Source: Ditylenchus dipsaci (Eukaryota > Nematoda > Chromadorea > Rhabditida > Anguinidae). Taken from it: DNA of 64,000 nucleotides. Within the stretch, counting starts at the first letter, position 1. The number at the start of each line of letters is the position of its first letter. Position numbers and translations under genes: made by a program. The stretch is from positions 62,001-126,000 of the forward strand of contig SADC01000312.1 in the NCBI GenBank assembly GCA_004194705.1. Direction: 5' to 3'. Positions 22,420 to 33,810 of the stretch are shown piece by piece. The notes below the pieces were generated by a model, which saw nothing but the letters and a program-made list of their open reading frames with translations, did no database searches and was not told where the DNA came from.

Positions 22420-22926
22420 TAAACTTGAAGAAAATAAATGCAGGATAAAAGTGGAAACAAAAACGAAAACCATTTTAAAGTGAAAACAAAAACGAACACC
22501 ATTTCAAAATGAAAAGAAAAACGAACTCCAGTTCAAAATGAGAACGAAAACGAAATCGAAAACGAAATGAAAACGAAAACGAAATCGAAAACAAAATGAA
22601 AACGAAAACGAATTCGTTTTCGCATTCATTTCACATTGCCATTCGTTTTCGTTTCGCTTTGAGACACCATTTCGTTTTCGTTTTCATTTCGTTTCGCAAA
22701 TTCGTTCGTAAACCCAATTTTGTATTCGTTTTCAAAAACACTGGTTCTAGCCCAGTACTCGTGAAGGTTTACAGTCATTTATCTGTCGCTCATTTTTACG
22801 TTGGTCGATTTTTCCGTTGGTCATTTTTCCGTCGGTCATTTTTTTTATGGGACACTCTTGGTGGTAATTTTAACGGGTCAAATGAACATCTCTTGCATTT
22901 CGGACACGGACAACTCACTCTGCGGG

Positions 22927-23408
22927 CATACTTGCACGGGCGCCGGCGCCAGCGCCGGCGCCGGTGTGCGCCCGGAAATTTGAAAAAAAAAATCGGCGCC
23001 GATTTTAATACAGCCCGGCGCCCGGTTCGGCGCCCGGTGCTTAATTTTAATACAGCCCGGCGCCCGGTTCGGTGCCCGGTGCCTAATTTTTCCACATTTT
23101 TCTCTTCTTTTATAACATCTTAGTTTAAAACAAGCTTTCTCTTTTTGATCGATTTTTTTCTAACTGGTAGTTGAGTCATAGTTGTTTTCTATTCAGCGCT
23201 TTTCTTCAATTTTAATAAACTAAATCTTTTACTAGTATATAATTCACTTATTTAAAGCTCGGCGCCCGGTTCTTCGCCCGGCGCCAATTTTTCGGGATGC
23301 CGGCGCCCGGTGCTGCGCTCGGCGCCCGGTTGCGCCCGGCGCCGATTTTTTGAGATGCCGGCGCCCGGTGGTGCGCCCGGCGCCCATTTTTTTTCGCGTG
23401 CAACTATG
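22927..23408. mobile_element. GGCGCC-rich hAT-like element, 8-bp TSD
   Basis: The ends CATACTTGCACG and CGTGCAACTATG are inverted copies. Perfect 8-bp duplications TCTGCGGG lie at 22919-22926 and 23409-23416. The interior consists of GGCGCCGGCGCC/GGCGCCCGGTGC units around an AT-rich core, far above the GC content of its surroundings. Arginine-rich translations are artefacts of these units. A second member is at 62250-62694. Confidence 0.85.
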
Positions 23409-23416
23409 TCTGCGGG

Positions 23417-24330
23417 ACGATTCCCTCTCAATTTTTAAGTTAATGTTCGAAATTTTTAAGATTGTGTCTGAACCATTCCAAACCATCTCAAACCACCCGA
23501 AATATCCTCAAGCCGCCCTAAACACCCCTAAACCAAACCCAAACCTGAAAAATAGAATTTTTTTTTTGAAAATAAAAAAATAACACTTTTTCTATTTTAA
23601 GATTGTGTGGGGAATTGTGTTTGTTAGGACCAAAATAAATATTTCACCACGCAAACCCAAAAATGTGCGGTGGGTACATCCTGGTCAGGTGGGTATCCTC
23701 GTGGATGGCCTAAGAAATTTCGTAATAGAAAAAAAAATAAATCATGTTTCCAACTTTAAATCGTGTGAGTAATTGGGTTTGTTAAGTCCATAATTGGGAT
23801 TTTAACTTCAAGGTATCACCTGCCAGGTGGATATCCATCTGGATGGCCTGAAAATAAAAAGTTAATTTAAATAAAAGATATATTCTACCAAACTGAAAAA
23901 TCTATGAGGAATGCGGCAGGTTAAGACCAAAAGTGCGATTTTTCCTTCCCGATTCCAAACCTGAGGTGGCTACCACCCAGACAAGTTGATCTCCAGGGGA
24001 GTCCAGATCAGGGGTATATTCACCCAAATGGCCTGAAAAGTCAAACGCTTGTCGTTTTATATCTAAAATTATGGTAAAAAAGTTATGCATCCAGCTGGAT
24101 TTGAACGAGCAACCTCTAAATCACCCCTTAAAATCGCTCAGAACTCCATCCAGAATGACTAAACTGTGAGTTCTTGATTTTAATAAATCAGGAATTCACG
24201 ACAACTCAAAAATTTCTCGATAAAACGTAATTTTACCACTGTCAAACCATCTTCAGCATGCTTAAAAAAATGTTTGGGCCCCGAAAACGTAAAAAAATTG
24301 CTTAGAACTCCATCCAGAGCAGTGTTGTTA
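23417..24330. repeat. Degenerate foldback pieces with 'ggtggatatccacctggatggcc' phrase
   Basis: Three to four variants of the phrase 'caggtgg(g/a)tatcc(a/t)cctggatggcctgaaa' occur at about 23685, 23830 and 24000, each following an AATTGTGTTTGTTAGGACC-like word. This is the same vocabulary as in the foldbacks at 2.0-3.3 kb and 58.1-58.7 kb. A box-B-like GTTCAAATCC (minus strand, about 24095) may be a tRNA/SINE remnant. No gene. Confidence 0.5.
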
Positions 24331-25300
24331 TGATTACTTAGCCACTTTTTTGTGTTCAGTTATCAGTGTAGTAAATACACCGGTGGATCCACCGGTGGTG
24401 TGGGGTTTTTAGTTGGCCACCGGTGGCGGTGGGTGGCAAGCACATCGGTGGCGGTGGGTGGCAGAACACACCGGTGGCAGTTTTTATGGCTAAATGTTCA
24501 GATTTTTTCAAAAATTTCAGTAGATTCTGCTTGTTTTAGATTTTTTAAATTCATTTCAATAAGTTTTGCATAAGCAGAAATACTATTGGACTTAACGGTT
24601 TTTATCATTATATGATAAAAATGACAAGAGGAAAAGCTAAAGATTTTATTGAACACAGTACGTCTCATGAACAACATCGGGCTCTAGTGCAAAATACGTT
24701 TCCATTTATCACTTTGGTTCACCCTGTTGTTTTTCCTCACAAATGCCTTGGTTCCTTGTTGCTTTGAATGTGATCATGGTTAAGGTGGCATGATAACCAT
24801 AATCACAATATCAACATAGCTATAATTAACAGGGGGACCGACCTTAAATAAAAAACACAGGTGGAACCAAGGCAAAAAAACGGAAACGGATTCTGCACTA
24901 CGAAGCGCTACGAAATTGCTTTAAAAAAAATTGGCGCTACTTGTGTATCGGTCCAACCCGATTGATACCCGGCCGATTCATACCCGGAATCAAAAAATCG
25001 GCGCTACTCGGTTATAATACCACCTCCCCTCCACCCCAAAGTGCTCCTCGGGATAACCAAAACTAAAAAGGAGACGAATCAAAAATCTTGTTTTCGACTT
25101 CATATACCAACCCATTTTAGTGGTCAAGGGAAGAAAGCTAAAAACTGTTTGTCGAAATTGCGTTAGAACAAAAAAGTTACGGCTGTTTGTAGTCTGGTGG
25201 AATCCCTTAGCACACCCTGTACAATCTTATCTGCTAATAGATGAGCTAATTACCCATTCAACCAAAGATTTATAGACTTTATTCATTCAAACCATCAGTT
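24331..25300. other. Non-coding stretch with CACCGGTGG array
   Basis: Begins with a left-end copy (CAGTGTTGTTATGATTA, about 24326) of the hAT-like palindrome at 41857-42621. It continues as a GC-rich array of CACCGGTGGCGGTGGGTGGC units (24378-24480), then unremarkable AT-rich sequence. The array plus CAGTG end repeats the 'hAT end followed by a private tandem array' theme. No gene. Confidence 0.45.
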
Positions 25301-25342
25301 CAATTTTTCCATTGCTTTTTGCTAATCCACCTACGCAATATA

Positions 25343-26320
25343 ATGCCACTTCAATTTTCGAACGATATTCTCTTGGATGTCCTGAAATTCTTTGACCGTC
25401 AGCATCTTACTGTAATGGATGAGGTGTGCTTGCGTATGCACTATATTGTGAGAAGAGGCTTGCCAGAATATCCACTGTATCAGCTAAAGTATAACATACT
25501 CTTATTATCCAACAAACAGAGGAACAACTTCAACTTATGAAGATTGACAAATATTGCATCTACAAGCTGATAGACGACAAGTAACTTTCGCCAATTTCTA
25601 AAAATTACAAGTTAAAGTCTTTTTATCAACTTTTAGGCGCAAGTCAAAATATCCTGCAGTGTTTTTAACCGACCTTTCCTCAGTCCCTTTTCCTAACTAT
25701 TTGAGAATTGGTACTGTTCAACTTTTATGTTGCCAACTAACAGATCCAACCCTGCTCCATGATCTCAAAAATCTCAAGAATGTGTTTCGCCGCTTGTATT
25801 ATGGTCGTAGAATCAGCGCCTGCTTCCATCTACGTTCGTTATCAACCTGTCAAAAAAAAGTGAAAAATGGTCAGCACATGGAAGCTGTATTTCGAGTCAA
25901 GTGTTTCAGCAACTTTTTGCAGACTTCTTTCCAGCCAAATGGATCAATTTCTGTGTTTATTGTTACGCATTACCTTCCATGCCTTCTATTTTGTCACTTC
26001 CTGCTATGCAGACCAGCAACTATGTGTCTTTCATCCGCAAGCCTTGTATCACCTCAAAACTGTTTAATGTGGACGATATACTCAACTGGTTCTTGAACAA
26101 CAATACTGAACGCGGACAATTATTAATTCATTACCACTATTTTGATGGCAAAATCGACGACTTGGTTAGGCAAACCATTCAGGTGAAGAAAAATTTCTTT
26201 TTACAAATTCGAGAAAAGCAGGGCTGTGGAGTTGACGAAATTAGCGATCAATTGATCGTAATGTGGTCAATTTCACAAGAAATCGGTCAATTGACTGCTA
26301 AATTACCTCGTGTGAAATAA
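25343..26320 (+). pseudogene. F-box family gene, frame-disrupted
   Basis: From the ATG at 25343 the product begins MPLQFSNDILLDVLKFFDR, a good match to the N-terminal F-box pattern (LPxDVLLDIxxFLDR) of large nematode families that recruit substrates to SCF ubiquitin ligases through Skp1. A one-base shift near 25510 leads into EEQLQLMKIDKYCIYKLIDD. An intron of about 54 bp (GTAACTTT...CTTTTAG) joins to RKSKYPAVFLTDLSS and then a leucine-rich TLLHDLKNLKNV segment. A second shift near 25890 gives FQQLFADFFPAKWINF, NWFLNNNTERGQLLIHY and the C-terminus to 26320. Two frame breaks suggest a pseudogene or assembly indels. It stands just upstream of the Tc3-like element. Confidence 0.55.
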
Positions 26321-26463
26321 AACTATATATTCCCACAGCTTGAGGGAAAAGTCATATTTTGTTACAAAAACATTAAGGTTTAATCCGGCATTGGAGTGCC
26401 GATCTCCCGACCCTAGAAAGAAGCAAATACACTGTTACGCAAAAAACCTTTTGTTAATCTCTA

Positions 26464-28028
26464 AAGTGCGGTGCATAATTATACGACCACCCCCTATTTT
26501 GCGAATTTCGGGACTTTTCGAAATAATTCCTAAAATCTACTACCACCATTCGAAAAAGCGCGCTGAAAAACGGTGGTTTTGCTACAGTATCGATAAGTAG
26601 CCGATATTTTTGTAAGAAATTTTTTCAAAAATGTGAAATTTCGGCGGTGCATATTTATACGACCAGCACTATCTACTTACGATTTTCTGACTTTATTTCA
26701 TGTTTCAGTGCAATGCCTCGCGGTACAAAGCTTACAGAGCGTGAAAAAGGTCAAATCGAAGCGTTATCTCGCGTTGGTGTCGGCCTAAGAGCTATTGGCA
26801 GGGAACTGGGGCGTACGAAATGCGTGGTGAAGAATTTCTTCAGCAATCCGGAGCGATATGGTGCCAAGAAACGAAAGGGACGCAAGAGAAAACTTTCCAA
26901 ACGAGATGAGAGGCAAATATCGAAGGAGGCAAGCAATTCTACAAAGAGTGCAAACGATATCAAAAAGGAACTAAAGCTAGAGGTATCGTTTTTAGGTATC
27001 GTTAAAATGAATCTTGCGCCTCGTCTACTTCCTCGCCATAAAGAAAGCCGGCTGAAATTTGCTCGTGAAAATATGGGTCGGAACTGGAAAACGGTAAATA
27101 AAAGGCTTTTTCGTGTAATATCTTTTGCAATTTAGGTCATTTTCTCTGACGAAAAGAAATTCAATCTGGACGGTCCTGACGGGTTGAATGGCTATTGGAG
27201 AGATCTACGAAAGGAGCCGCTCTACTTTTCAAAGCGCAACTTTGGTGGAGGAAGCGTCATGGTCTGGGCCGGTGTATCTTTTGTGGGTTCTCTTACTCTC
27301 CAATTCACTTCTTCAAAAATGAAAAGCCGGGACTACATAGAAGTTCTCAATTCAAATTTGGTGCCATATCTCCAACGGTTCCATCGTCTCTCACTCACTT
27401 TCCAGCAGGATAACGCATCGATTCATGTGAGCAAAGAGACAAAAAGTGATAAAATTAAATTTTGTTGAAGGCTTGTGATAATTTTGGTTGAACTTTAGGT
27501 GGTTTAATGATCAGAAAATCGCCCTTCTTGACTGGCCTGCGTGCTCTCCGGATCTCAATATCATGGAAAACTTGTGGGAATCTTGGTTCGTCGTATCTAC
27601 CACAGCAATCGCCAGTTTGGAAACGTGGAAGAGCTAGAAGCAGCAATCATGGAAGCGTGGCAGCAAATTCCCTCGAGGACATCCAAAAATTGGTGGACAG
27701 CATCCCAAATAGAATCTTTCAGGTCATAAATCGTTCTGGTGGTCTCACGGACTATTAAGTTTCCCTGTCTTTGTTATTACGTATCGTTGTTGTTATGATT
27801 TTGCGGGAATAAAGAGTTGTCTTCATAGTGGTCGTATAAATATGCACCGCCGAAATTTCACATTTTTGAAAAAATTTCTTACAAAATATCGGCTACTTAT
27901 CGATACTGTAGCAAAACCACCGTTTTTCAGCGCGCTTTTTCGAATGGTGGTAGTAGATTTTAGAAATTATTTCGAAAAGTCCCGAAATTCGCAAAATAGG
28001 GGTGGTCGTATAATTATGCACCGCACTT
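26464..28028. mobile_element. Tc3-like Tc1/mariner element with IR/DR ends, TA TSD
   Basis: TIRs of about 200 bp start AAGTGCGGTGCATAATTATA at both ends, flanked by TA (26462-26463 and 28029-28030). Each arm contains two copies of a related 18-20-bp word, the outer GTGCATAATTATACGACCAC and the inner GTGCATATTTATACGACCAG (about 26648). This is the IR/DR layout in which transposase binds twice per end. Between the arms lies one broken transposase gene. Confidence 0.9.
26714..27758 (+). pseudogene. Tc3-like transposase, broken
   Basis: ATG at 26714 starts MPRGTKLTEREKGQIEAL, the bipartite helix-turn-helix DNA-binding domain typical of C. elegans Tc3. RKLSKRDERQI and NDIKKELKL follow, then the junction to APRLLPRHKESRLKFA, where about 20 residues seem lost. 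A 45-bp intron (27095-27134) leads to VIFSDEKKFNLDGPDG with the first catalytic aspartate. GGGSVMVWAG and FQQDNASIHVS (second aspartate) follow. After another short intron comes LLDWPACSPDLNIMENLW, with the acidic third position. Frame shifts after ENLW and after AWQQIP are needed to reach the end, GGLTDY-stop at 27758. The gene would excise and integrate the surrounding element at TA; the breaks make this copy defective. Confidence 0.85.
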
Positions 28029-28269
28029 TACTTGGGATGGGTGGGTGGTTAAGGCATCTCTGAATCTATTGTGTTCAAGACAGATTTTTCGGCCAGTTTT
28101 TGCAATCTTGTGTCAGATAGCTTTCCGGAACCCTAAATTCAACCATTCAGCTGTCTTTTGAGCAGATAAGCGGAAAAATTAGGTGGTTTTTTTAAAAATG
28201 TTTTTAAGTCTTTCCAAATTGGAGATGGTGGATTTTTTGGTGGTCATTTTTTCCGTCGTTCATTTTTCC

Positions 28270-29460
28270 GTGATCATTTTTCAGTTATTTAAAAATAGTG
28301 TTTAAACGTCTCTTAAGTAATTTTTATATGCTTAAAACGATAAAAATTATTTTCTCACATTTTCTCGAATTTTTTCTCACAAAAAAAAGATTCTTTGAAA
28401 AAAATTTTTTGACCAAAATTCGACTTTTTGGCTTGGGGGACCAAGCTAAACCATCCTAAAGAGGTACCCAGACAACCGAAAAAGATGGAATTTGAACATA
28501 GTTTTGTTGACTGGGGCCCACCGCATGAAGAAACTCTGGTATGCAGTGTTTTCATAACTAACGCTAACTCTCAACACTAACACTAACCTAACTGTTAGTT
28601 TAGCGAACTAACACCTGATTTTTCTCGTTTTTGGTCAGGAAAACTGCGGAATCTAATATTCATGACCTTATACCAACTTTTTGCAAGTAATCAGATGCAC
28701 TTTACAGATTTTCGAAAAGTTACAAAAAAGTGGATAAAAACATAAATTTATACCTTAAACTAACTGTTAGTTTCTTAAACTAACACACCACTGTTAGTTT
28801 AAGAAACTAACAGTTAGTTTAAGCCCCTGCGCCCCTTCGGGGGCGCAGGGGGCTTGGAGTTGAGATGCGCACACCCACATACCTTAGACATGATTCCGAG
28901 AAAGTGACTCTGGATGCATAAAAATGTATGCATACCAGAGTTTCTTCATGCGGTGGGCCCCAGTCAACAAAACTATGTCGGTTTTTTTGGTGTTATTAAC
29001 GAGTAGCGTTATAATGACCCTCGATATAAGTACAACTCGTTATAATGCCAGCTTTTAGTGAATCCCTTGAGTGTCCTTATAACAAGTTTTGACTGTATAG
29101 GCAGAGTCTCATCATAATTATTCTTTTAGATCTTCAACAATTTTGCTGGCCGCTTTCGAATTAATCTCAAATTATATGATTGTGGTCTAGATGGTCTTTT
29201 CTGGTCTGGCCGTACAGCTCATCCTATTTGGAAAGACCATTGGCTCAGATATGACTCGAACTATACATTCTTTCATATGTATGTTAGTCGCGATCGTTTT
29301 TTCTAAGCTATTTGAATAAAAATTATAAAATAAAAGAGACTAAATTTTTAGCTTAACAAAACAATGAATAAAACAGGGCTATCCAACACTATCGTGCCAC
29401 ACTTTCGCTAAGCCAATATTTTTATTCCGACCCTGACCATGGGTATCACTGGGTATCTTA
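28270..29460. repeat. Foldback family piece, TAAC-rich insertion and repeat R1 copy
   Basis: Arms at about 28470-28545 and 28921-28990 pair (CAACCGAAAAAGATGGAATT side, GGGGCCCACCGCATGAAGAA, ACTCTGGTATGCA) and enclose the GTGCGCATCTC core. A CAGTGTTTTCATAACTAACG word at about 28541 starts a TAACACTAACCTAAC/GTTAGTTT-rich segment to about 28820. Repeat R1 (inverse of 11930-12400) occupies about 29020-29460. Confidence 0.6.
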
Positions 29461-31000
29461 TATCTTATAGTCCCACTCTGGTAATTTGTTGAATGTGTGT
29501 GTGAAGATTAAGAGTGTGATGTTCACACATTATTTAATTTTGCACACATTATTTTATTAGAAAAATAGAGAGCAAGAGCTCAAGTATATTGAAACCAAAT
29601 CAAGAAAAGAGATGGAATGAAAAAGTTGTCGTAAAAGGGGGTGTAGCTAATACCATACTTGGACATGCAAAAAAAGAGCGGCAGCGGCGGAAAAAGCGGC
29701 GGCGGAAGGGCCGAAAAGCAGAGGCAGCGGGGGGGGCAGCTGCGTGTGAAAATCTCCTTTACTACTTTATTTGAAAAATTCAATTCTATTTGTTATTGAA
29801 TTCTTGTAACTTTAAGTCATCGACAATTTTTATGACAATACACTTGGACACTTAATCAGATTTTTATTACTGTAATAATGTGAGTAATGCGTAAAGAAGA
29901 ACGGTGGAATCTACATTCGTGAACCGGTTCCCGAGGCTTTGGGCTCAATATTAAGTGCAACTGGTGCATATTTGTGTATGCCGCATTTAAGGCCCGGTGC
30001 GGCATCGGTGCCGGTGCCGACACCAGGCACCGGTGCCAGTGCCAAAATTTACATTTTTACATCACTGACCATAACCCAAAACCTAGTTATTTGGAACGAC
30101 ACAAGAGAGTACAGTGAGAGACGAAAGAGAACTGTCCCATGCCCATTTGAATTGGACAAATTCTCATTGTCATCAATAAGTATGGTCCTTAAAAAGGACC
30201 AGAAAGTCTCAGAATGGTTAGTAAAACCATTTTTCAATCAACCAACCAGAGTTTTGCTAAATGTCCCATGTACTGACAAAACCAAGTGGTCGTCTACTTG
30301 GATCGAAAATTTTTTATTTTTTGGATTCCGAAACCTGTTTTCTGGAAGTGAAGTGAACAAGTTTTGGAAGGCAAAAAAGTAAAAAAAAAGGTTGCTTTAA
30401 GTGACGACCAGTTGGTTTGGTTGGTTTAGACTAAAAAATTTATCGAGGATGGATTCGTCGAGGTTGAATTTACACAGAGCCGATACCTAGTCACTGCCTT
30501 GTGACTAGTCATTCCTAATCATTAGAATTCATTGCCGCTTTCGTTGTATAGGCACCCTCTCAAAGAACCCAAAGAACCCCTGCGGCTGGTCCCCAGGTAG
30601 TTCGTTATATCGATTCATTTGGGGGTTTTTTTCATATATATTTTTCAGTGTTTTTATGTTATTGTCTTGAAGAGGAGGTCATTATTTTGAACTTTTTTTA
30701 CTGCCTAACCCACTTGGATAGTATTCAAACGTAAAAGCCCCACTCAAAGAGTATTTTCTCTGAGCCTACCTTTTTCAGTTCCGTTGATTTTTTTTCACCC
30801 TAATCCATTGCAATGAAGAGTGTGTGGTCTTTGGCCGCGAAGCGGCCAATATCTTTCGTAATGTCGACGCGAAAGGTGTGAAATAGGCTTTGCACCCATA
30901 AGGGTTCGAACCATCAACCTCGGTTTTGAGAAATTTACGCGGGAATTTAAATTTTAAGTCCAACCAAACCAAAGTGGTGTCACCAAGAGCAAAAATTTTT
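29461..31000. other. Non-coding stretch with GC-rich patches
   Basis: Contains a (GGCGGA/GCGGCA)n patch at about 29675-29745, a GGTGCCGGTGCC cluster at 29995-30045 (related in style to the GGCGCC elements), a CCAAGTGG-type palindrome at 30282-30301, and a minus-strand box-B-like GGTTCGAACCCTTATGG (about 30895-30915). The 147-codon frame at 29939 crosses these repeats and is not credible as a gene. Confidence 0.45.
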
Positions 31001-32835
31001 TGCTTATAAGGCTTTAAAATCTTTTCTGAATTTATTCGATTGTCAAAACGTTTAATAAACGAAAAAGCGATTTGATATCTTAAGTGCGTAAAAGAGTCTT
31101 TTAAAATAATTGTATTGGATTTTGAAAAATACCAAAAAAAACTTATTTAACTTTTTATCAACCATCTAAAGCGTTTTGACGCCAAAATTTTGAATCCATG
31201 AAATTAAAAAAATTTGCTGAAGGGACTCCATTGGTAGTACCCTGAGGGGGTTTGAGGATAATTTTGGTGATCATCTTTTTCGACCAAAAATAGGATGATT
31301 GAACGATTTAAATATTTGGACACTATTGAAGGGTTTGTGTACTATCCAAGGGGTTCGTGTGCCATCGGGTCTGAAAAATCAATCTAAAAATTGGTCCGAA
31401 AACAAATTCAAAAAAAGATTTGAAAATCGGTCTGAAAATCGAAGCGAAAATCGTCCTATTTTCGGACCGATTGTTTTGTGCAACCTGGCACTGACCCTCA
31501 AAATTTAAATCCTCGCTAAAAAGCTTTTGAGGTAAGAGTTTTTTTTTCAAATTTACAGCCTCATAAAGTAGTTAACGGAACTTTTAAGTGGTTCGGGTTA
31601 TTCCAGGTGACTTGAAACATTTCGGGTAGTTTATAAATTTCTTGAGATGTGAAATTACTATCAAAACAACAAAGATTTGAATTTTTTTATGTGAAAAGCC
31701 TCTTTTTGGAAAGACGTTCTTCGGTTCTAATGCTCCTAGCTCGATAGAACGTCGAAAAAATCAGCTTGCTAATTTAGAAAAGGAAGAATCTTCAGGAAAT
31801 TTTGCGTCGAATGGTGTATAACACGCGAAAAAATAGTTTGGTTGTATGGTCGAAATGTCCTGGACAAACAAAACATGACGGAATGACAAATCTTATCCAA
31901 ATACTATAAAAATGAAATTTGAGAATTCTTATTTAAAATTTTTTGCTAGATCCTAGCCGTCATTTTGAATATAAAATGTTTACAGGCTAAAATTTAATAA
32001 CTTGCTCTGTAAATGTTTAAAAGTTTGTCCGCGGCTCGTGTCGCGCATGAGTATAAATGGAGTCTTTAGAAAACGTGGCCTTTCTTTTCATAAAGTTTGG
32101 TAGATTTTGATTTTGTTAGATGACCTCATAAGAGACACTCTTGAATCAAGACACTTTGTTAGATGAGATTATTGAGTTCGGTCACTTCCTTTTCTAACAA
32201 ATTAATGAATCAAGACGTTTTCTATTATCTTGTTTTTCGACACTGAAAAAGTCAAAAACTATAGCAACCTTTTTCTCCATTTTCACATAAGCGTTCAAAA
32301 CAATTTGTCTGAAACTTCTTGCTTTGAATTAAGAAATCGGTCCAGGTCATTCTTATTAGATTTTATGCAAAACTAGTGAAAAAACAATTCAAAAAAATTG
32401 TCCCGCCAATTCATCCGAATGAGCATGTCTTTTTGAAGAAATCTATCTTTTATTTGAATGCCAAAATCTTTTTTTCACCATTTATTTCATTTGAAAAGGT
32501 GAGCATGGTACCGTATTTTTCTATTTCAATTTCGAAAACGTATCTCAAATATTTTAAAGAAGCTGCATTGGGGAGTGGAAGGGACAAGATAGGGGCCACT
32601 GATTGTAGAAGGCCCACGGTCCAAAAAAGAAAATCTTTGGCATAGTTTTGATTCTACCGCCCAAAGAAACTCTGCACAACACAACTTTTCAAAACTTTCT
32701 AAGTTAGCGGTCTTTTTCAAATTTTATTTTGCATGAGATCAGCGTTATTTATTATTTTTAACGACGCCCAAATCACTAAACAAAGTTTAGGATCTGCGTT
32801 TTCAGCAAATGCAAACCAAAGCTTGCAAATTGCAG
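31001..32835. other. Unassigned AT-rich stretch
   Basis: No transposon ends, RNA gene or convincing exon chain was found. The frame at 31299-31550 consists of degenerate AAAATCGGTCCGAAAA units. The frame at 32376-32645 (89 codons) has no recognisable domain or splice partners. Confidence 0.35.
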
Positions 32836-33019
32836 GAGCAACAGAACCTTTGGGGCCCCACTCGCCAGAACCAAAGGGGTCCCAGTCATTTTAAGTCTAA
32901 TCTATGCAAAAAATGTTCAATTTGAATTCGCGCCTTACTTATTTTTCGTATAGATTAGACTTAAAATGACTGGGACCCCTTTGGTTCTGGCGAGTGGGGC
33001 CCCAAAGGTTCTGGATAGC
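32836..33019. mobile_element. 184-bp palindromic MITE, 8-bp TSD
   Basis: The arms AGAACCTTTGGGGCCCCACT and GCCAGAACCAAAGGGGTCCC and their complements are almost perfect, extending through TTTTAAGTCTAATCTAT. Flanking AATTGCAG occurs at 32828-32835 and 33020-33027. The near-identity of the arms suggests recent activity. No coding capacity. Confidence 0.85.
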
Positions 33020-33183
33020 AATTGCAGAGTCTAGAAAAGTAAAGAAGAAAATTATATATTTTCAACACTGCTGAGGGTGTTAGCAAGGGAGTGACATCAG
33101 GTATCAGAAAAAATAAAAAAACTCGAAATCTCACACAAAAACTCAATTGAAAACAAAACTCATTTTGAAAATTTTGAAAGGCT

Positions 33184-33471
33184 ATGACAAGGTGTCCATA
33201 TAAAAAAGAATACTATGAAATGTGCCTTGCTTTTTCTTTTAGTCACAGCTGCAAGTATATTAGCAATTTTTTCAAAGTGATAAGACCATCATGTAGCCCA
33301 GCTCTTCTAGTTTCTAACGGCGTGTTGCTTGTTGCAACATCTTTGCAAAAACTAGCAGAGGCGCTTCTAAATATGAAGCAACTCGGAGAAATAACCAAAT
33401 TTCAAAAGAGCAAGGCTTGGAAATATTTTTCTCATTTTTCACACCAAAAAGGGAATAACACTATTTTTTGA
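33184..33471 (+). CDS. Uncertain 95-codon frame with one hydrophobic helix
   Basis: The frame encodes a membrane-like segment, PALLVSNGVLLVATSLQKLAEALL, after a possible TTTTCTTTTAG acceptor (about 33243) and ends at 33471. Its last 15 codons align with sequence that recurs downstream of each copy of the small membrane-protein gene (CACACCAAAnAGG ... TCGAGTTCTATTTCTCAG). It may therefore be the remnant 3' end of an upstream, diverged unit of that array. No family recognised. Confidence 0.3.
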   Translation: MTRCPYKKEYYEMCLAFSFSHSCKYISNFFKVIRPSCSPALLVSNGVLLVATSLQKLAEALLNMKQLGEITKFQKSKAWKYFSHFSHQKGNNTIF

Positions 33472-33599
33472 GTTCTATTTCTCAGATTCTTCGGAGAATT
33501 CTACACAATTATCTGAAAATAATCTCCAACTCTTATTTTCCAGAGAATTCCACAATCCTGGGTATATCAAAGTAGCTTTTGGGTGGGTACAACCTAGTG

Positions 33600-33764
33600 C
33601 AGTCGACTCCCTCTATAACCAACACCCTGGGACCGGTCTTAGGTGTTTGCTATGGAGGGAGTCCGTTGTAGAGGACTTGTTTAGGGAAAATTTAACCAAA
33701 ACTCTTAAAATCGTTCGTTATAGAAAGAGTTCTAGAGGGGGTACGTTACAGAGGGAATCGACTG
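33600..33764. mobile_element. 165-bp pogo-type MITE
   Basis: CAGTCGACTCCCTCTATAAC at the left matches GTTACAGAGGGAATCGACTG at the right. TA follows the right end and TG precedes the left. The paralogous units at 35 and 43 kb lack it: their sequence runs from the CTAGTG/CTAGCG phrase directly to ACCCTTAATTTTAT, which dates the insertion after duplication. Confidence 0.75.
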
Positions 33765-33810
33765 TAGCGCTGAATTTTTTAACTTGACGTTTTAAAGCAA
33801 CCATTTTCAG

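Larger units (their letters stand above)
19578..22743. mobile_element. hAT element with GAAAACGAAAT subterminal arrays, 8-bp TSD
   Basis: Perfect 8-bp duplications GTTCTAGC lie at 19570-19577 and 22744-22751. The ends are CAGTGTTTTCATAAACG and its near-complement. Directly inside both ends are long, degenerate arrays of AACGAAAT/GAAAACGAAA units (19590-19840 and 22440-22740, inverted relative to each other). The interior has a broken hAT transposase on the minus strand (19980-21668) and a 751-bp mariner-type insertion (21669-22419). Confidence 0.9.

Noticed and set aside
22596..23583. Arginine/proline-rich frames up to 175 codons
   Set aside because: They cross the GAAAACGAAAT array, a TSD boundary and the GGCGCC element, so they are composites of unrelated repeats.
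29939..30382. 147-codon gene with PVPTPGTGAS segment
   Set aside because: It spans a GGTGCC repeat cluster and a CCAAGTGG palindrome; no splice sites or conserved motifs.
31299..31550. Repeat protein with NRSENRSENRP units
   Set aside because: Arises from a short degenerate AAAATCGGTCCG array and is open on both strands.
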